DNA from: Paenibacillus ihbetae
GTDB lineage: Bacteria; Bacillota; Bacilli; Paenibacillales; Paenibacillaceae
Assembly: GCF_002741055.1 (NCBI RefSeq)
Contig: NZ_CP016809.1
Span: 4,256,501 to 4,320,500, forward strand
Reading direction: 5' to 3'
DNA: 64,000 nucleotides
Part shown: piece after piece, positions 8,827-16,494 of the stretch
How positions within the stretch are numbered: position 1 is the first letter of the stretch
Layout: each line of letters opens with the position of its first letter
The notes under the pieces: generated by a model
The model's input: the letters and a program-made list of their open reading frames with translations, nothing else
Database searches by the model: none
What the model was told of the DNA's origin: nothing
Position numbers and translations under genes: made by a program

Positions 8827-9669
8827 ATGAAAAAATGGGTATTGGCATTCATTAGTTTGACTTTGGTCGCGGTGCTGGCTGCTTGCGGCAGCAAGCCTGC
8901 GGATAACGCATCGGAGCCTGCGGATACAAACGGCGCTGGGGGACAGGAGAAGGTAACCATTAAGGTGGGTGCTTCGCCGGCACCGCATGCAAAGATTCTT
9001 GAGCATATCAAACCTGCGCTGGAAAAAGAAGGCGTGAATCTGGAAATCGTCGAATTCACCGATTACGTGCTGCCGAATACGAAGGTCGACTCCAAGGAGA
9101 TCGACGCGAACTTCTTCCAGCATAAGCCGTATCTCGATAACGAGATCAAGGAACGCGGATTGAAGCTGGAGTCCGTTATCGCCGTACACGTTGAGCCGCT
9201 GGGCGCTTATTCCAGAACGATCAAGTCGGTCGACGAGCTGAAGGACGGCGCCGTTGTCGCCATTCCAAACGATCCGTCCAATGCGGGCCGCGCGCTGACC
9301 CTGCTGTCCAAGAACGGCGTTATCAAGCTGGCGGACGAAACCAAGCTGGAAGCGACCGCGAAAGATATTTCGGAAAATCCGAAAAACCTGGAGTTCAAAG
9401 AAGTGGAAGCTGCCATGCTGCCTCGCATGCTGGATGAGCTTGATCTTGCTGTCATCAACACGAACTATGCCTTGGAAGCAGGTCTTGACCCAACGAAGGA
9501 CGCGCTGTTTATCGAAGACAAGGATAACCCTTACGCGAACCTGCTGGTAGCTCGCCCGGACAACAAGGATTCGGAAGCTATCCAGAAGCTGGCGAAGGCG
9601 CTGACTTCGGAAGATGTGAAGACATTTATTGAACAGGAATACAAAGGAGCCGTTATTCCGGCATTCTAA
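8827..9669 (+). CDS. metQ: Methionine-binding lipoprotein MetQ (NLPA family)
   Basis: The substrate-binding component of the MetNIQ importer, 280 residues. The N-terminus is a lipoprotein signal peptide with lipobox LAAC; C20 becomes the lipidated residue that anchors the protein to the outer face of the membrane. A short acidic linker precedes the NLPA domain, seen from VTIKVGASPAPHAKILE, then FTDYVLPN, DANFFQHKPYLD and INTNYALEAGL near the end. GGAGGGAG precedes the ATG. A 65-base gap separates it from metI, and the set is followed by a terminator, giving a three-gene SAM-riboswitch operon. Confidence 0.95.
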   Translation: MKKWVLAFISLTLVAVLAACGSKPADNASEPADTNGAGGQEKVTIKVGASPAPHAKILEHIKPALEKEGVNLEIVEFTDYVLPNTKVDSKEIDANFFQHKPYLDNEIKERGLKLESVIAVHVEPLGAYSRTIKSVDELKDGAVVAIPNDPSNAGRALTLLSKNGVIKLADETKLEATAKDISENPKNLEFKEVEAAMLPRMLDELDLAVINTNYALEAGLDPTKDALFIEDKDNPYANLLVARPDNKDSEAIQKLAKALTSEDVKTFIEQEYKGAVIPAF

Positions 9670-9772
9670 TGCGGATGCAGGCAGGAGGCCTGCGGAAGCG
9701 GATCCGGTCCGATTACGGGTTAGACTGGATAACTCCGAACAGAAGGATCTACTGAATACAACGAATTTATCA

Positions 9773-9838
9773 GGAAAGGGGCATCCCGACCATGCTGCGG
9801 CTTGTGCAGCTAATCGGGGGCTCCTTTCTTTCTTTTTG
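9773..9838 (+). terminator. Intrinsic terminator after metQ
   Basis: GGAAAGGGGCATCCCGA pairs with TCGGGGGCTCCTTTC across a loop of about 25 bases, followed by a T-rich run. It ends the metNIQ operon. Confidence 0.75.
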
Positions 9839-9948
9839 AGGGGCTGCTCATGGCTCTCATGGCTGCAAGATCCGGTCTGTCCTCAAGTTGTGGGGAAACA
9901 GCAAATCTTTTATACTGAAGGAAGGAGATACTCGAAGGAGGGAAACCA

Positions 9949-10722
9949 TTGAAGGGAAAAGTGGCGCTGATTACCGGCAGTGCGACAGGACTCGGAAAAA
10001 TGACTGCGCTGTCGTTAGCACGGCAGGGATGCAGTATTGTTATAAATTATGTGAACAGCAAGGATGAAGCGGTGGCGCTCTCCCGTGAAATTGAAAGCTT
10101 CGGCGTTAAATCCATCGTGGTAAAGGCCAATATTGCAGACGAGTCCGAGCTGTATTCCCTCGTCGATCAGACGGAACGCGAGCTCGGCACCGTGGATATC
10201 CTGGTTAACAACGCGGGTCCTTTCATCCGGGAGAGGCGCCTGTTCTCGGAATACAGCCGGGACGAAATCGTGCATATGGTGAACGGCAACCTGACCGGCG
10301 TCATGCTGCTCGACCACCGGGTGCTGCCGGCCATGAGGGAGAAGAGATGGGGACGGATTATCCATTTCGGCTTCGGCCATGCCGGGGAAGCGCGCGCTTG
10401 GCCCCAGCGTGCCGCTTACGCCGCAGCCAAGGTGGGGCTCGTATCCTTCACGAAATCCTTGGCGGTCGAGGAGGCACCCTACGGAATTACCGTAAACATG
10501 ATCTGCCCTGGCGACATCCGCGGGGCGAACAAGGAGAAGACCATCGACGAGGTGGCCGGCATCCATGACGGCATGACGCCCCGGGGACGCTCGGGCAGCG
10601 GCGAGGATATCGCGAGAGTGATTGAATATCTATGCATGGATAAATCGGACTTCATTACCGGCAACATTATGGATATATCCGGCGGGCTGGATCCGATCCG
10701 TCCTTTGATCAAACCGGAATAA
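9949..10722 (+). CDS. Short-chain dehydrogenase/reductase lacking the usual catalytic serine
   Basis: A 257-residue classical SDR with nucleotide-binding TGxxxGxG (TGSATGLG), NNAG, and the YxxxK pair (YAAAK). The segment where FabG-like enzymes carry the catalytic serine (usually ISS or IGS) reads HFGFGHAG, and I see no serine between GRII and the catalytic tyrosine. A divergent active site is therefore likely, but the pattern may be characteristic of a subfamily rather than a defect. The start is the TTG at 9949 with GAAGGAGGG upstream. The gene stands alone between the metQ terminator and a bidirectional terminator. Substrate unknown. Confidence 0.8.
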   Translation: MKGKVALITGSATGLGKMTALSLARQGCSIVINYVNSKDEAVALSREIESFGVKSIVVKANIADESELYSLVDQTERELGTVDILVNNAGPFIRERRLFSEYSRDEIVHMVNGNLTGVMLLDHRVLPAMREKRWGRIIHFGFGHAGEARAWPQRAAYAAAKVGLVSFTKSLAVEEAPYGITVNMICPGDIRGANKEKTIDEVAGIHDGMTPRGRSGSGEDIARVIEYLCMDKSDFITGNIMDISGGLDPIRPLIKPE

Positions 10723-10755
10723 AGCACGAGCACGGCATACCATATTGCCACAAAA

Positions 10756-10790
10756 AAGAGTCTTGGTTCCCGAGGGGAGCCAAGACTCTT
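10756..10790. terminator. Bidirectional intrinsic terminator
   Basis: AAGAGTCTTGG pairs with CCAAGACTCTT, with A-rich and T-containing flanks. It sits between the convergent SDR and nfu genes. Confidence 0.8.
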
Positions 10791-10805
10791 ATACTAAACA
10801 CAAGA

Positions 10806-11051
10806 TTAAAATACTTGCACTACTTCTTGAATGCCTTCTACTTCCTCGACCAGGGCGCGTTCAATCCCTGCCTTCAAGGTGATGGTGGAGCTTGGGCAGC
10901 TGCCGCATGCACCCATCAATTTCAGCTTAACGATGCCGTCTTCAACGTCGACCAATTCCACGTCACCGCCATCGCGCTGCAGGAACGGACGAAGCTTATC
11001 AAGCACTTCAGCCACTTCATCGTATACAGTGGTTTGCGTGTTATCGCTCAT
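10806..11051 (-). CDS. NifU C-terminal-type Fe-S scaffold (YutI-like)
   Basis: An 81-residue stand-alone Nfu domain that carries or transfers Fe-S clusters. The cluster ligands are C49 and C52 in GACGSCPSS, preceded by the typical [11 protein letters not shown] helix. The ATG at 11051 is preferred because AAAGGAG precedes it at nine bases; an upstream in-frame TTG at 11060 sits too close to that site. It is next to yuzB and a YutJ-like oxidoreductase, the order I recall from the Bacillus yut region. Confidence 0.92.
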   Translation of the reverse strand: MSDNTQTTVYDEVAEVLDKLRPFLQRDGGDVELVDVEDGIVKLKLMGACGSCPSSTITLKAGIERALVEEVEGIQEVVQVF

Positions 11052-11133
11052 CTTGTTCAACTCCTTTCCTCCCTATATTATAGTACATAAACCGGCAAAT
11101 TAAAATGCCAATCTTAAGGCGGGACTGTGACCG

Positions 11134-11385
11134 ATGACCATCTATATTGAATTTTGCACAAGCAACTCCTATTTCGGAACGGATCAAGCATTGCAGAAGC
11201 TGGAAGGTCAATACGACTGCCGGGTGATCGAGTACGGCTGCCTGACCAGCTGCGGTCAATGCTATTTGATGCCCTTCGCATATGTCGACGGCGACTGGGT
11301 GGAAGCGCCCACGGCGGAGGAGCTGTATGACAAGATATGCCGCCGGCTCGAAGCTTTGGCGGAAGGGAGGGAGCCCGAAGATTGA
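11134..11385 (+). CDS. YuzB family protein (DUF1450)
   Basis: A small acidic protein of 83 residues with a thioredoxin-like size and a Cys-rich core: C9 near the N-terminus, then YGCLTSCGQCYLMPFAYVDG. This is the DUF1450/YuzB pattern. The clustered cysteines beside Fe-S genes suggest a redox or metal role, but none is established. The ribosome binding site is weak (AAGGCGGG about a dozen bases upstream). It is divergent from nfu, so the two may share regulation from the 82-base gap. Confidence 0.8.
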   Translation: MTIYIEFCTSNSYFGTDQALQKLEGQYDCRVIEYGCLTSCGQCYLMPFAYVDGDWVEAPTAEELYDKICRRLEALAEGREPED

Positions 11386-11439
11386 CGAATCAGGTTCCCT
11401 GTCCGCTTTATGAAGCAGGATCGGTGAATCTATGATCCA

Positions 11440-12498
11440 CTAGTAGTGGCGCTTGGATTTCCAGAGCACACCGCTCTTCAGAATCCGCGGCACGCGTCCG
11501 ATGACGGAGGTATTGCCCATCAGTCCGAAGCCCGCATGCTTGCCGAGGGAGCCGAGGGTCCCCTTCAGCTTCAACGGCGATACCTTCGGCACATCATCGC
11601 GCCATAATGCCTTCATGACGTGACCGACCTGCTCGGCTTGCGCGCCGGCCGCCTGGGCGCTCGGTACGAATGGAAGGCTCGCGCAGTCGCCGATGACATA
11701 TACCTCCGGATGGGAAGGAACCTGATAATATTGGTTCAGCAGCACGCGTCCGCTGCGGTCTTTTGGCAGATCGAGGTCCTGCACCACTTTGACAGGCTGG
11801 ATGCCTGCCGTCCATACGGCCAGATCCGTGGCGATCGGCGTATCGAGATTATAGACAGCATCCTTCTCCACTCTGGATACCGAGACTCCGCTGTGGATAT
11901 CGACATGATGCTCCTCGAACCAGCGATGAATATAAGCGGACAACCGGTTAGGAAAAGAAGAAAGCACCCGCTGTCCCCGGTCCAGGATGGCGATATTGAG
12001 GTCAGGACGGCTTTCGCGAAGGTCGGCCGCGAGCTCGATTCCGCTTAAGCCTCCGCCGATGATATGAACCTGGCTGTACGGCTTCAAATTGTTCAGCCGC
12101 AGATAGGTTTCCCGGGTCGCGGCGAACGACTGCAGGCTGTAGGTATACTCCTCCGCGCCCGGTACTCCGTGGTAACGATCCGTGCAGCCAAGCGCAATGG
12201 CGAGCTGAGTGTATTCCACTGGATCCTGGTCCAATAGGTTCACGCGCCGGATCTCAAGATCAATCGATGTGACTTCACCGTACAGGATCTGAAGCCGGTC
12301 ATAAACCGGGAACTTAACACGAACGGCGGTATCGGCCACCGTGCCGGCTGCCAGCGCGTAGTATTCGGTCTTCAGTCCTTGGTAAGGCATGCGGTCGATG
12401 AGCACGACCTCCACGTCCGGGGGAAGATAGCCGCTGAATAATTCCTGAATTAAGGCAAGACCACCATAGCCTCCGCCGAGAATGACGAGCTTGTTCAT
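11440..12498 (-). CDS. NDH-2-like FAD/NAD(P) oxidoreductase (YutJ-like)
   Basis: A 352-residue flavoprotein of the type II NADH dehydrogenase/pyridine nucleotide-disulfide family. The N-terminal FAD fold shows GGGYGGLA at about 8-15; the second nucleotide fold shows IIGGGLSGIE around 147-156; the C-terminal FAD-contacting motif is VYVIGDCAS. It resembles Bacillus YutJ in size and context. It may reduce a quinone with NADH, but the partner and substrate are not proven. AGGAAAGAATT precedes the ATG. A terminator for the upstream mqnE lies directly before its promoter region, so it is transcribed separately. Confidence 0.85.
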   Translation of the reverse strand: MNKLVILGGGYGGLALIQELFSGYLPPDVEVVLIDRMPYQGLKTEYYALAAGTVADTAVRVKFPVYDRLQILYGEVTSIDLEIRRVNLLDQDPVEYTQLAIALGCTDRYHGVPGAEEYTYSLQSFAATRETYLRLNNLKPYSQVHIIGGGLSGIELAADLRESRPDLNIAILDRGQRVLSSFPNRLSAYIHRWFEEHHVDIHSGVSVSRVEKDAVYNLDTPIATDLAVWTAGIQPVKVVQDLDLPKDRSGRVLLNQYYQVPSHPEVYVIGDCASLPFVPSAQAAGAQAEQVGHVMKALWRDDVPKVSPLKLKGTLGSLGKHAGFGLMGNTSVIGRVPRILKSGVLWKSKRHY

Positions 12499-12552
12499 AA
12501 AATTCTTCCTTTCTCAAGAGATAAGAATGAGAGATTGTTTGTAAGTGCCAGT

Positions 12553-12582
12553 CGCAAGAAAAACGCCGCTAGAAGCGGCTAG
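12553..12582 (-). terminator. Intrinsic terminator of mqnE (minus strand)
   Basis: Read on the minus strand, GCCGCTTCTAGCGGC is followed by TTTTTCTTGCGAC. The tail sequence recurs in the terminator at 14671. Confidence 0.8.
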
Positions 12583-12686
12583 GGATCCCCACACTATAAT
12601 ATCTCTTTAACCTGTTTTCCGTTATTTCGAACGCTGATGCGGGTGCCGAAGTCTCCAGAAGGTTGGGGATTAGGCTGATCGATCGT

Positions 12687-13793
12687 TTATTCGTAAACCT
12701 TGATCTCGTTATAGAACGTGTCCCGTTCAACCGGGATGCGGCCTGCGCCTTGGATGAGCCAAACGAGTTCTTTGCGCGTAAGGCCTTCCGGCGTCAGTGC
12801 CCCTGCAGCATGGCTGATTCGTTCCTTCAGAATCGTGCCGTGCACGTCCGAAGCGCCGAAGCTGAGCGATACCTGGGTCAATTGCGGGCCGATATTGATG
12901 AAATAGGCCTTGATGTGATCGATGTTATCCAGCATCAGCCGGCTGATCGCGATGGTCTTCAGATCCTCGTAGGCGGAGTTGCGGCGCATAATGCCGGCAT
13001 TTTTACTCTTCGGCTGCATGGACAACGGAATGAAGACAAGGAAGCCGCCGGTTTCATCCTGCAGATCCCGAATCTGCATCATGTGCCGGATCCGGTCCTC
13101 ATGGCTCTCGATCGCCCCGTACAGCATGGTGGTATGGGTCTTCATGCCGAGCTGGTGGGCGGTGCGGTGTACTTCAAGGTACTGGTCGACATTGGCTTTG
13201 TCCACCTTCATCTTCTGACGGTACTGGTCGGACAGGATCTCGGCTCCGCCGCCGGTGAGGGATTTGAGGCCCGCCTTCATGAGCTCTTCCAGCACTTCCT
13301 TCGTGCTCAGACCGCTGATGCGGGTGAAGAACTCGATCTCGGCTGCCGTGTAGGCCTTCAGGGTTACGTCAGGGAAACGCTCATTCAGCGCTTTGAGGGA
13401 ATCGACATAATATTGGAACGGCACATGATTATTATGTCCGCCGACGATATGGAATTCGCGGATGCCCGGGTGGATATGCTGCTCGACGTATTCGATCATC
13501 TCGGGACCGGACAGCGTATAGGAGCCTTCCTCGCCCTGATCCTTTCTGAAATTGCAGAACGCGCAGCGGGATTCGCACACGTTCGTAAAGTAAAGGCTCA
13601 TGTTCTCGATGAAATATACTTTCTTGCCGTTCTTGCGAAGGTTCGCTTCATTGGCCAGCTGCCCGAGGGTCAGCAGGTCGTCCGTCTGGTACAGGTACAC
13701 GCCGTCTTCGAGGTTGAGGCGCTCGCCGCTCCGTACCTTCTCGACGATCTCAGCCATTCTCCGATCGGTAAATGGTGTTATGATTGTGGACAT
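12687..13793 (-). CDS. mqnE: Aminofutalosine synthase MqnE (radical SAM)
   Basis: The first radical step of the futalosine route to menaquinone: it joins the chorismate-derived enolpyruvyl benzoate to SAM. The 368-residue protein has the radical SAM cluster motif CESRCAFC (C73, C77, C80), then GGHNNHVPF, TAAEIEFF and the long SLTGGGAEI and HRTAHQLGMKTHTTMLYG segments that mark MqnE rather than MqnC. I place the start at MSTIITPF, since AGGAGG lies eight bases before that ATG; the open frame upstream is non-coding. Single gene with its own terminator. It implies the organism makes menaquinone via futalosine. Confidence 0.92.
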   Translation of the reverse strand: MSTIITPFTDRRMAEIVEKVRSGERLNLEDGVYLYQTDDLLTLGQLANEANLRKNGKKVYFIENMSLYFTNVCESRCAFCNFRKDQGEEGSYTLSGPEMIEYVEQHIHPGIREFHIVGGHNNHVPFQYYVDSLKALNERFPDVTLKAYTAAEIEFFTRISGLSTKEVLEELMKAGLKSLTGGGAEILSDQYRQKMKVDKANVDQYLEVHRTAHQLGMKTHTTMLYGAIESHEDRIRHMMQIRDLQDETGGFLVFIPLSMQPKSKNAGIMRRNSAYEDLKTIAISRLMLDNIDHIKAYFINIGPQLTQVSLSFGASDVHGTILKERISHAAGALTPEGLTRKELVWLIQGAGRIPVERDTFYNEIKVYE

Positions 13794-14186
13794 ACTTCCA
13801 TCCTCCTGTTCACACTTCAGCTTCCGTGAAATCCGGCAAGCTGAAATGATCAATAAGTAATCACTCCCCGCAGGGAACGGTCCGGTTCTCAAGGGTACAG
13901 CATCAACGTAACGATAGGGCTGAATAAAAACCAAACTTTGTGAAAAAATATACAACTGTAGACCGCCATAACCTTTTTCCCACGCGATATGCGGGAGTGT
14001 GACAATAATCTGACAGTTGCCGCCCATGTTCCTCCCCTATTATAAACCTGACCCTCCGGGGTAGCAATACAAATAGACGAATTGGAAAAAGGGAATCCGC
14101 AGGAAGAAGCGGCGGGCATTTACGGCCTTGAGGGATTGAGGAAAGAGGAGTATACTTAAGAGTGAACGAAAAGGAGGGTGACCTAA
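13794..14186. promoter_or_regulatory. Divergent promoter region between mqnE and the HesB gene
   Basis: A 393-base gap without a supported gene. It should hold promoters for both divergent genes. AGGAGG for mqnE lies at its left edge and AAAAGGAGGGTGACC for the HesB gene at its right edge. I see no convincing operator or riboswitch. Confidence 0.5.
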
Positions 14187-14546
14187 ATGATTACAATCAG
14201 CGACACAGCTGCAGAGCGTTTGAAAGAGATGCTGGCTGAACAGGAAACACCGAATATGTTCCTTCGTTTGGGTGTCACGGCCGGCGGATGCAGCGGTTTT
14301 TCGTATGCGATGGGCTTTGACGACCAGGAGACGGAAGATGATGTATATATGAACGTTCAGGATATGAAGGTGGTTGTCGAGAAGGACAGCATGAAATATT
14401 TGAACGGTCTTGAAATTGACTTTGAGGAATCCGGCATGACCGGGGGCTTTACCATCCATAATCCGAACGCTACCGTCACTTGCGGCTGCGGCTCGTCCTT
14501 CCGCACGAGGGAAGATGCGGGTAAGCCAAGCGCTGAGCCTTGCTAA
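14187..14546 (+). CDS. A-type Fe-S carrier (ErpA/HesB family, YutM-like)
   Basis: A 119-residue HesB/IscA-type iron-sulfur carrier. The three conserved cysteines are present: C35 in GGCSGFSY, and C99 and C101 in the TCGCGSSF tail. Members receive clusters from a scaffold and deliver them to apo-enzymes. About 15 residues follow the last conserved cysteine motif, slightly more than usual, ending in a Cys of unknown relevance. AAAAGGAGGGTGACC is a near-ideal ribosome binding site. It is near nfu and the radical SAM enzyme mqnE, a plausible client. Confidence 0.92.
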   Translation: MITISDTAAERLKEMLAEQETPNMFLRLGVTAGGCSGFSYAMGFDDQETEDDVYMNVQDMKVVVEKDSMKYLNGLEIDFEESGMTGGFTIHNPNATVTCGCGSSFRTREDAGKPSAEPC

Positions 14547-14581
14547 AACCGGAGTTTTTGCATTAACATAGAAGACTAAAT

Positions 14582-14630
14582 AAAAAATGCAGCTTTTTCT
14601 TCACTTGATGAAGAGAAGGCTGCATTTTTT
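14582..14630 (+). terminator. Intrinsic terminator after the HesB gene
   Basis: AAAAAATGCAGC pairs with GCTGCATTTTTT, with a secondary TTCTTCAC/GATGAAGA extension. Strong and possibly bidirectional. Confidence 0.9.
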
Positions 14631-14670
14631 ATGATATCAGAAAATATAAACTTCGCTGATCAGCTTGCTG

Positions 14671-14702
14671 TCGCAAGAAAAAACTACCGCTAAACGCGGT
14701 CT
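14671..14702 (-). terminator. Intrinsic terminator (minus strand)
   Basis: On the minus strand ACCGCGTTTAGCGGT is followed by TTTTTTCTTGCGAC. It ends the small membrane protein gene at 14750-14959 and shares its tail with the terminator at 12553. Confidence 0.8.
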
Positions 14703-14749
14703 GTCATCTTTGAATGTACGACGATAGACGTTTTTCTTATATTGCCCTC

Positions 14750-14959
14750 TCAAGCGGGGAAAAAGAACGTATCGTTCAGCATCAGCACAACCATCGCCGC
14801 TGCGACCAGCGAGAAGACGATACAGCCGGCTCCCAGGCCTCGGCGCTTATCCTTGATGAACCTGAAGCCCAGCACGAAGATAACAACCGTGACCGCTGCA
14901 AGGGCAAGCGACATGCCAATCATGGCAATCCAGTACAACACTTCAAACAAGCCAGCCAA
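14750..14959 (-). CDS. Small two-helix membrane protein, unknown function
   Basis: About 69 residues with two hydrophobic helices (roughly 8-31 and 42-60) joined by a basic turn FIKDKRRG, then a short aromatic tail DTFFFPA. I set the start at a TTG, at 14959, because AAGGAGG lies nine bases before it; the frame is open further upstream but without a ribosome binding site. Its own terminator follows on the minus strand, supporting a real monocistronic gene. I do not recognise the family. Confidence 0.6.
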   Translation of the reverse strand: MAGLFEVLYWIAMIGMSLALAAVTVVIFVLGFRFIKDKRRGLGAGCIVFSLVAAAMVVLMLNDTFFFPA

Positions 14960-15180
14960 AATGAAAATCCTCCTTGATCTAAAATCCCTATGTGTTATTA
15001 GTTTTGGACATCCTGATGGTTTTACTATACGACAGAACACAGCATTTGGAAAGCGTACCGGTACAGACGACACGATAATGCCAAATTATTAGGCATACCG
15101 TCACGGACAATCATCCAAGAGGATACAGGGCGGATCGAATACGATAACGTATGTCATGAATAAAAGGAGGCGAAAGCAGC

Positions 15181-15843
15181 ATGGCGGGAAGACAGCTGGC
15201 CAGCAAGTGGCTCAAAACGGAGGCGCTGCTGACGGATCCGCAAGTCGCTCCCTACATTCCGGCTACGATGCCGTATGCAGCGGATACTCTGGTCTCAATG
15301 CTGGATGAGCACGGCATGGTTGTGATTAAGCCGATCGTAGGAACTGGAGGCAACGGCGTGATCCGGGTACTGAAAGACGGAACGGGTTACTTGATCACCC
15401 ATAAGAGGCGTTCCGTTCATGTAAATACACAACAATCTATGCTGTATGTGTTGTCCAGAATGAGGCTTAGACGACGCTACATCATCCAGCAAGGGATTCA
15501 TCTGGCCAGTATTCAAGGCCGTCCCCTGGATTATCGGGTGAAAGTGGTCAAGGAAAGGGGCAGATGGGAATTCCGCGCGATGCTGGGTAGACTTGCAAGC
15601 CCGGGACTGTTTGTCACGAATATTTGCAAGGGAGGATCACTGCTTCGGCTGCGTCATGCGCTTCGTTTATCCCTGCCGCACATCAATGCCTGGGAGAAGC
15701 GGAATGAAATGCGCCAACTGACCCGGCAGTGCATCGCCCTTTTGGAAGCAAGATTTCCGGGGATCGGCGAGCTTGGCTTCGATTACGGGCTCGATCATGA
15801 AGGGAAGATTTGGATTCTTGAAGTGAACACGAGACCGGCCTAA
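15181..15843 (+). CDS. YheC/YheD family ATP-grasp protein
   Basis: A 220-residue ATP-grasp domain of the YheC/YheD family, known as endospore coat-associated proteins in Bacillus. Seen are VVIKPIVGTGGNGV (ATP-binding strand and loop), YIIQQGI, the DYRVKVVKE strand, and the C-terminal metal-binding ELGFDYGLD...WILEVNTRP. It is about half the size of Bacillus YheD, because it consists of the ATP-grasp part only. It ends shortly after the catalytic EVNTRP motif with two tandem stops. AAAGGAGGCG precedes the ATG. Substrate and the bond it forms are unknown. Confidence 0.8.
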   Translation: MAGRQLASKWLKTEALLTDPQVAPYIPATMPYAADTLVSMLDEHGMVVIKPIVGTGGNGVIRVLKDGTGYLITHKRRSVHVNTQQSMLYVLSRMRLRRRYIIQQGIHLASIQGRPLDYRVKVVKERGRWEFRAMLGRLASPGLFVTNICKGGSLLRLRHALRLSLPHINAWEKRNEMRQLTRQCIALLEARFPGIGELGFDYGLDHEGKIWILEVNTRPA

Positions 15844-15952
15844 TAAAATACGAATTTTTCCATATTATATCGTTTATACGAATTATTCATAGGGTAATAA
15901 AAAAATAACAATATATCTATTGATTAAATTTTTTTATAGGAAGTTGTTCACG

Positions 15953-16056
15953 ATCCTGTGTATAACATTTATCCCCATAATCCACTTTGATATGACCTTG
16001 TTTTTACCACTTACCAACAAATTATACACAGGATTTCCACAGTAGGTTGTGGATAA
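15953..16056. promoter_or_regulatory. DnaA-box cluster upstream of sda
   Basis: Four DnaA-box matches in about 100 A+T-rich bases: TTATACACA on the minus strand at 15957-15965, TTATCCCCA (one mismatch) at 15969-15977, TTATACACA on the plus strand at 16022-16030, and a perfect TTATCCACA on the minus strand at 16048-16056. The first and third belong to a perfect 13-base inverted repeat (15953-15965 and 16022-16034). The last box ends eight bases before the sda -35 element. In Bacillus subtilis sda is directly controlled by DnaA, so this is the expected regulatory site. Confidence 0.85.
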
Positions 16057-16064
16057 GCGAACAG

Positions 16065-16093
16065 TTGTTCCGCTTTTCTATGTCTGATATGAT
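16065..16093 (+). promoter_or_regulatory. Sigma-A promoter of sda
   Basis: TTGTTC at 16065-16070 and TATGAT at 16088-16093 with a 17-base spacer. Transcription would begin near 16100, about 28 bases before the start codon. Confidence 0.8.
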
Positions 16094-16127
16094 AGATTCA
16101 GGAAATTTGAGGAAGGGTGTGAGAGGG

Positions 16128-16271
16128 ATGGCTATGTTGACGGATGAGATGCTGCTCGATTCCTATCATATGGCTGTTGAATTGAAGTTAGAGCGTGAGT
16201 TCATTACTCTACTGCTGGCCGAAATTCATAAACGGAACTTGGACACCAATTCCGGCAGCATCCTGCATTAA
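16128..16271 (+). CDS. sda: Sporulation checkpoint inhibitor Sda
   Basis: A 47-residue helical hairpin protein. It follows the Bacillus subtilis Sda pattern (M-x-x-L-S/T-DE-LL-SY, then a second helix FI-L---EI-(K)RR/KRNL), here LTDEMLLDSY and REFITLLLAEIHKRNL. Sda blocks autophosphorylation of sporulation histidine kinases such as KinA when replication initiation is disturbed or newly under way. ATG at 16128 gives the same N-terminal length as the Bacillus protein; ATG at 16134 is an alternative with GAGAGGG at better spacing. It is monocistronic, with a promoter, DnaA boxes upstream and a terminator about 100 bases downstream. Confidence 0.9.
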   Translation: MAMLTDEMLLDSYHMAVELKLEREFITLLLAEIHKRNLDTNSGSILH

Positions 16272-16370
16272 TTCACAATTTTCGTATAAAGACCAGATAG
16301 ATTACGACGCTGCATGCGTATAATGCGGGATGGAACAACCTGGTTCTACATATGTAGATCAACCGAATAG

Positions 16371-16424
16371 AAAAGGTATCTTCGATTGAAGGATAATTCC
16401 TTCGGATCAAAGATACCTTTTTTC
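16371..16424 (+). terminator. Intrinsic terminator after sda
   Basis: AAAAGGTATCTT pairs with AAGATACCTTTT, with an inner GAAGGA/TCCTTC hairpin and a T run. Confidence 0.85.
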
Positions 16425-16494
16425 TTTGGGTTACCCCCTATAATCTATCGCACGTTCGCAGCAATTTCATAGATAGTAGATTCTTAGGCCGTGA

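Noticed and set aside
12663..13829. Open frame of 388 codons on the plus strand
   Set aside because: It lies antisense to mqnE, which has its radical SAM cysteines and ribosome binding site.
15953..16056. Chromosomal replication origin
   Set aside because: Several DnaA boxes are present, but dnaA, dnaN and an unwinding region are not nearby and the cluster fits sda regulation.
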